Source of the DNA: Syntrophaceae bacterium UBA7544 | Lineage (GTDB): Bacteria > Desulfobacterota > Syntrophia > Syntrophales > Smithellaceae | Direction of reading: 5' to 3' | Assembly (NCBI GenBank): GCA_002479215.1 | Contig: DLME01000034.1 | Location: 1-5,620, forward strand | DNA length: 5,620 nt | Part shown: positions 5,250-5,620 of the stretch, piece by piece | Layout: each line of letters opens with the position of its first letter | How positions within the stretch are numbered: position 1 is the stretch's first letter | The notes under the pieces: generated by a model | Told to the model about the DNA's origin: nothing | Database searches by the model: none | What the model saw: only the letters and a program-made list of their open reading frames with translations | Translations under genes and position numbers: made by a program

Positions 5250-5620
5250 CTAATCAAGACGTTTTTTAAAGCGCAGTATCGCGCCGGAAAAAACAAGCAT
5301 TCCCAGAATAGCCAGCGCCATATATTGCGGCCAGAGCACTTCCAGGGCAACACCTTTAAGGAAAATTCCGCGGATAATGACCAGGAAATAGCGCAAAGGA
5401 TTGAGATAGGTGAGCCACTGGACAAATGTGGGCATATTGTCAATCGGGAAAATAAATCCACTGAGCATAAAAAACGGCATGATGAAAAAGAAAGTGGTCA
5501 TCATGGCCTGTTGCTGGGTGGCGGAGATAGTGGAAATGAAAAGCCCGATTCCCAGAGTGCTGAGCAAAAATAAACAGGAGGCAAAAAATAAAAGTACAAT
5601 ACTGCCTTTTAACGGTATTT
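5250..5620 (-). CDS. ABC-2-type transporter permease, C-terminal part (N-terminus outside the window)
   Basis: The minus-strand frame is open from the right edge to TAG at 5250-5252, giving 122 residues that end in LRFKKRLD. They show the last membrane helices of an ABC-2 permease (YhhJ/YbhR-like, usually ~370 residues): a helix IVLLFFASCLFLLSTLGIG, the ISTISATQQQAM junction, a long helix through FFFIMPFFMLSGFIFPI, the family-typical periplasmic stretch PTFVQWLTYLNPLRYFLVIIRGIFLKG, and a final helix LAILGMLVFSGA. Such permeases pair with a cytoplasmic ATPase and often a HlyD-type protein to export drugs, lipids or polymers. Those partners would lie upstream, outside the window. A TTG at 5567 could be read as a start, but the frame and the family homology continue beyond it, so it is internal. 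Confidence 0.9.
   Translation of the reverse strand, partial: IPLKGSIVLLFFASCLFLLSTLGIGLFISTISATQQQAMMTTFFFIMPFFMLSGFIFPIDNMPTFVQWLTYLNPLRYFLVIIRGIFLKGVALEVLWPQYMALAILGMLVFSGAILRFKKRLD

Noticed and set aside
5183..5461. 92-codon minus-strand frame overlapping the permease
   Set aside because: It is a different frame from the permease, whose 5250-5620 frame has clear ABC-2 features; no independent support.
5091..5573. 160-codon plus-strand frame over the right-hand end
   Set aside because: It is antisense to the ABC permease and the start of the 330-aa gene. Its Lys/Glu/His-rich composition is typical of the reverse complement of a hydrophobic membrane protein gene.

Overview
The window looks like a chromosomal segment of an anaerobic or facultative Firmicute, most likely Clostridia of the Desulfotomaculum/Pelotomaculum/Sporomusa type. 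This rests on strong AGGAGG-type ribosome binding sites, moderate GC in the genes, AT-rich intergenic DNA with sigma-A-like promoters, and the gene content. The assignment is an inference; no rRNA or other phylogenetic marker is present.

Layout: (1) 1-1500, minus strand, most of an AMP-forming acyl/aryl-CoA synthetase whose C-terminus lies beyond the left edge. (2) 1501-2299, a long divergent intergenic region. It holds two back-to-back promoter candidates, a roughly 190-nt leader for the synthetase, and a roughly 500-nt leader or small-RNA region ahead of the transporter. That second stretch carries several hairpins, a weak terminator-like element, an AT palindrome, an orphan Shine-Dalgarno site and a perfect 8-bp inverted repeat. 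(3) 2300-3562, plus strand, a complete 12-TM MFS transporter of the aromatic-acid:H+ symporter type, followed by a strong bidirectional terminator at 3625-3654. (4) 3661-4205, a decayed zone: a metallo-beta-lactamase-fold gene cut off after its HxHxDH motif (minus strand) and a coding-like 3' end of an unidentified gene (plus strand). (5) 4206-5198, minus strand, a 330-aa protein of unknown function. Its C-terminal half resembles, from memory, a PD-(D/E)XK nuclease-like fold with the usual acidic/lysine residues replaced. (6) 5250-5620, minus strand, the C-terminal part of an ABC-2-type transporter permease running off the right edge.

Working together: the divergent CoA ligase and MFS symporter make a plausible uptake-and-activation pair, in which an organic acid (aromatic or aliphatic) is imported with protons and then activated to its CoA thioester. 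The substrate cannot be fixed from this sequence. The two right-hand minus-strand genes are separated by 52 bp and may be co-transcribed, but nothing visible links their functions. No tRNA, rRNA, CRISPR array or insertion sequence was seen.
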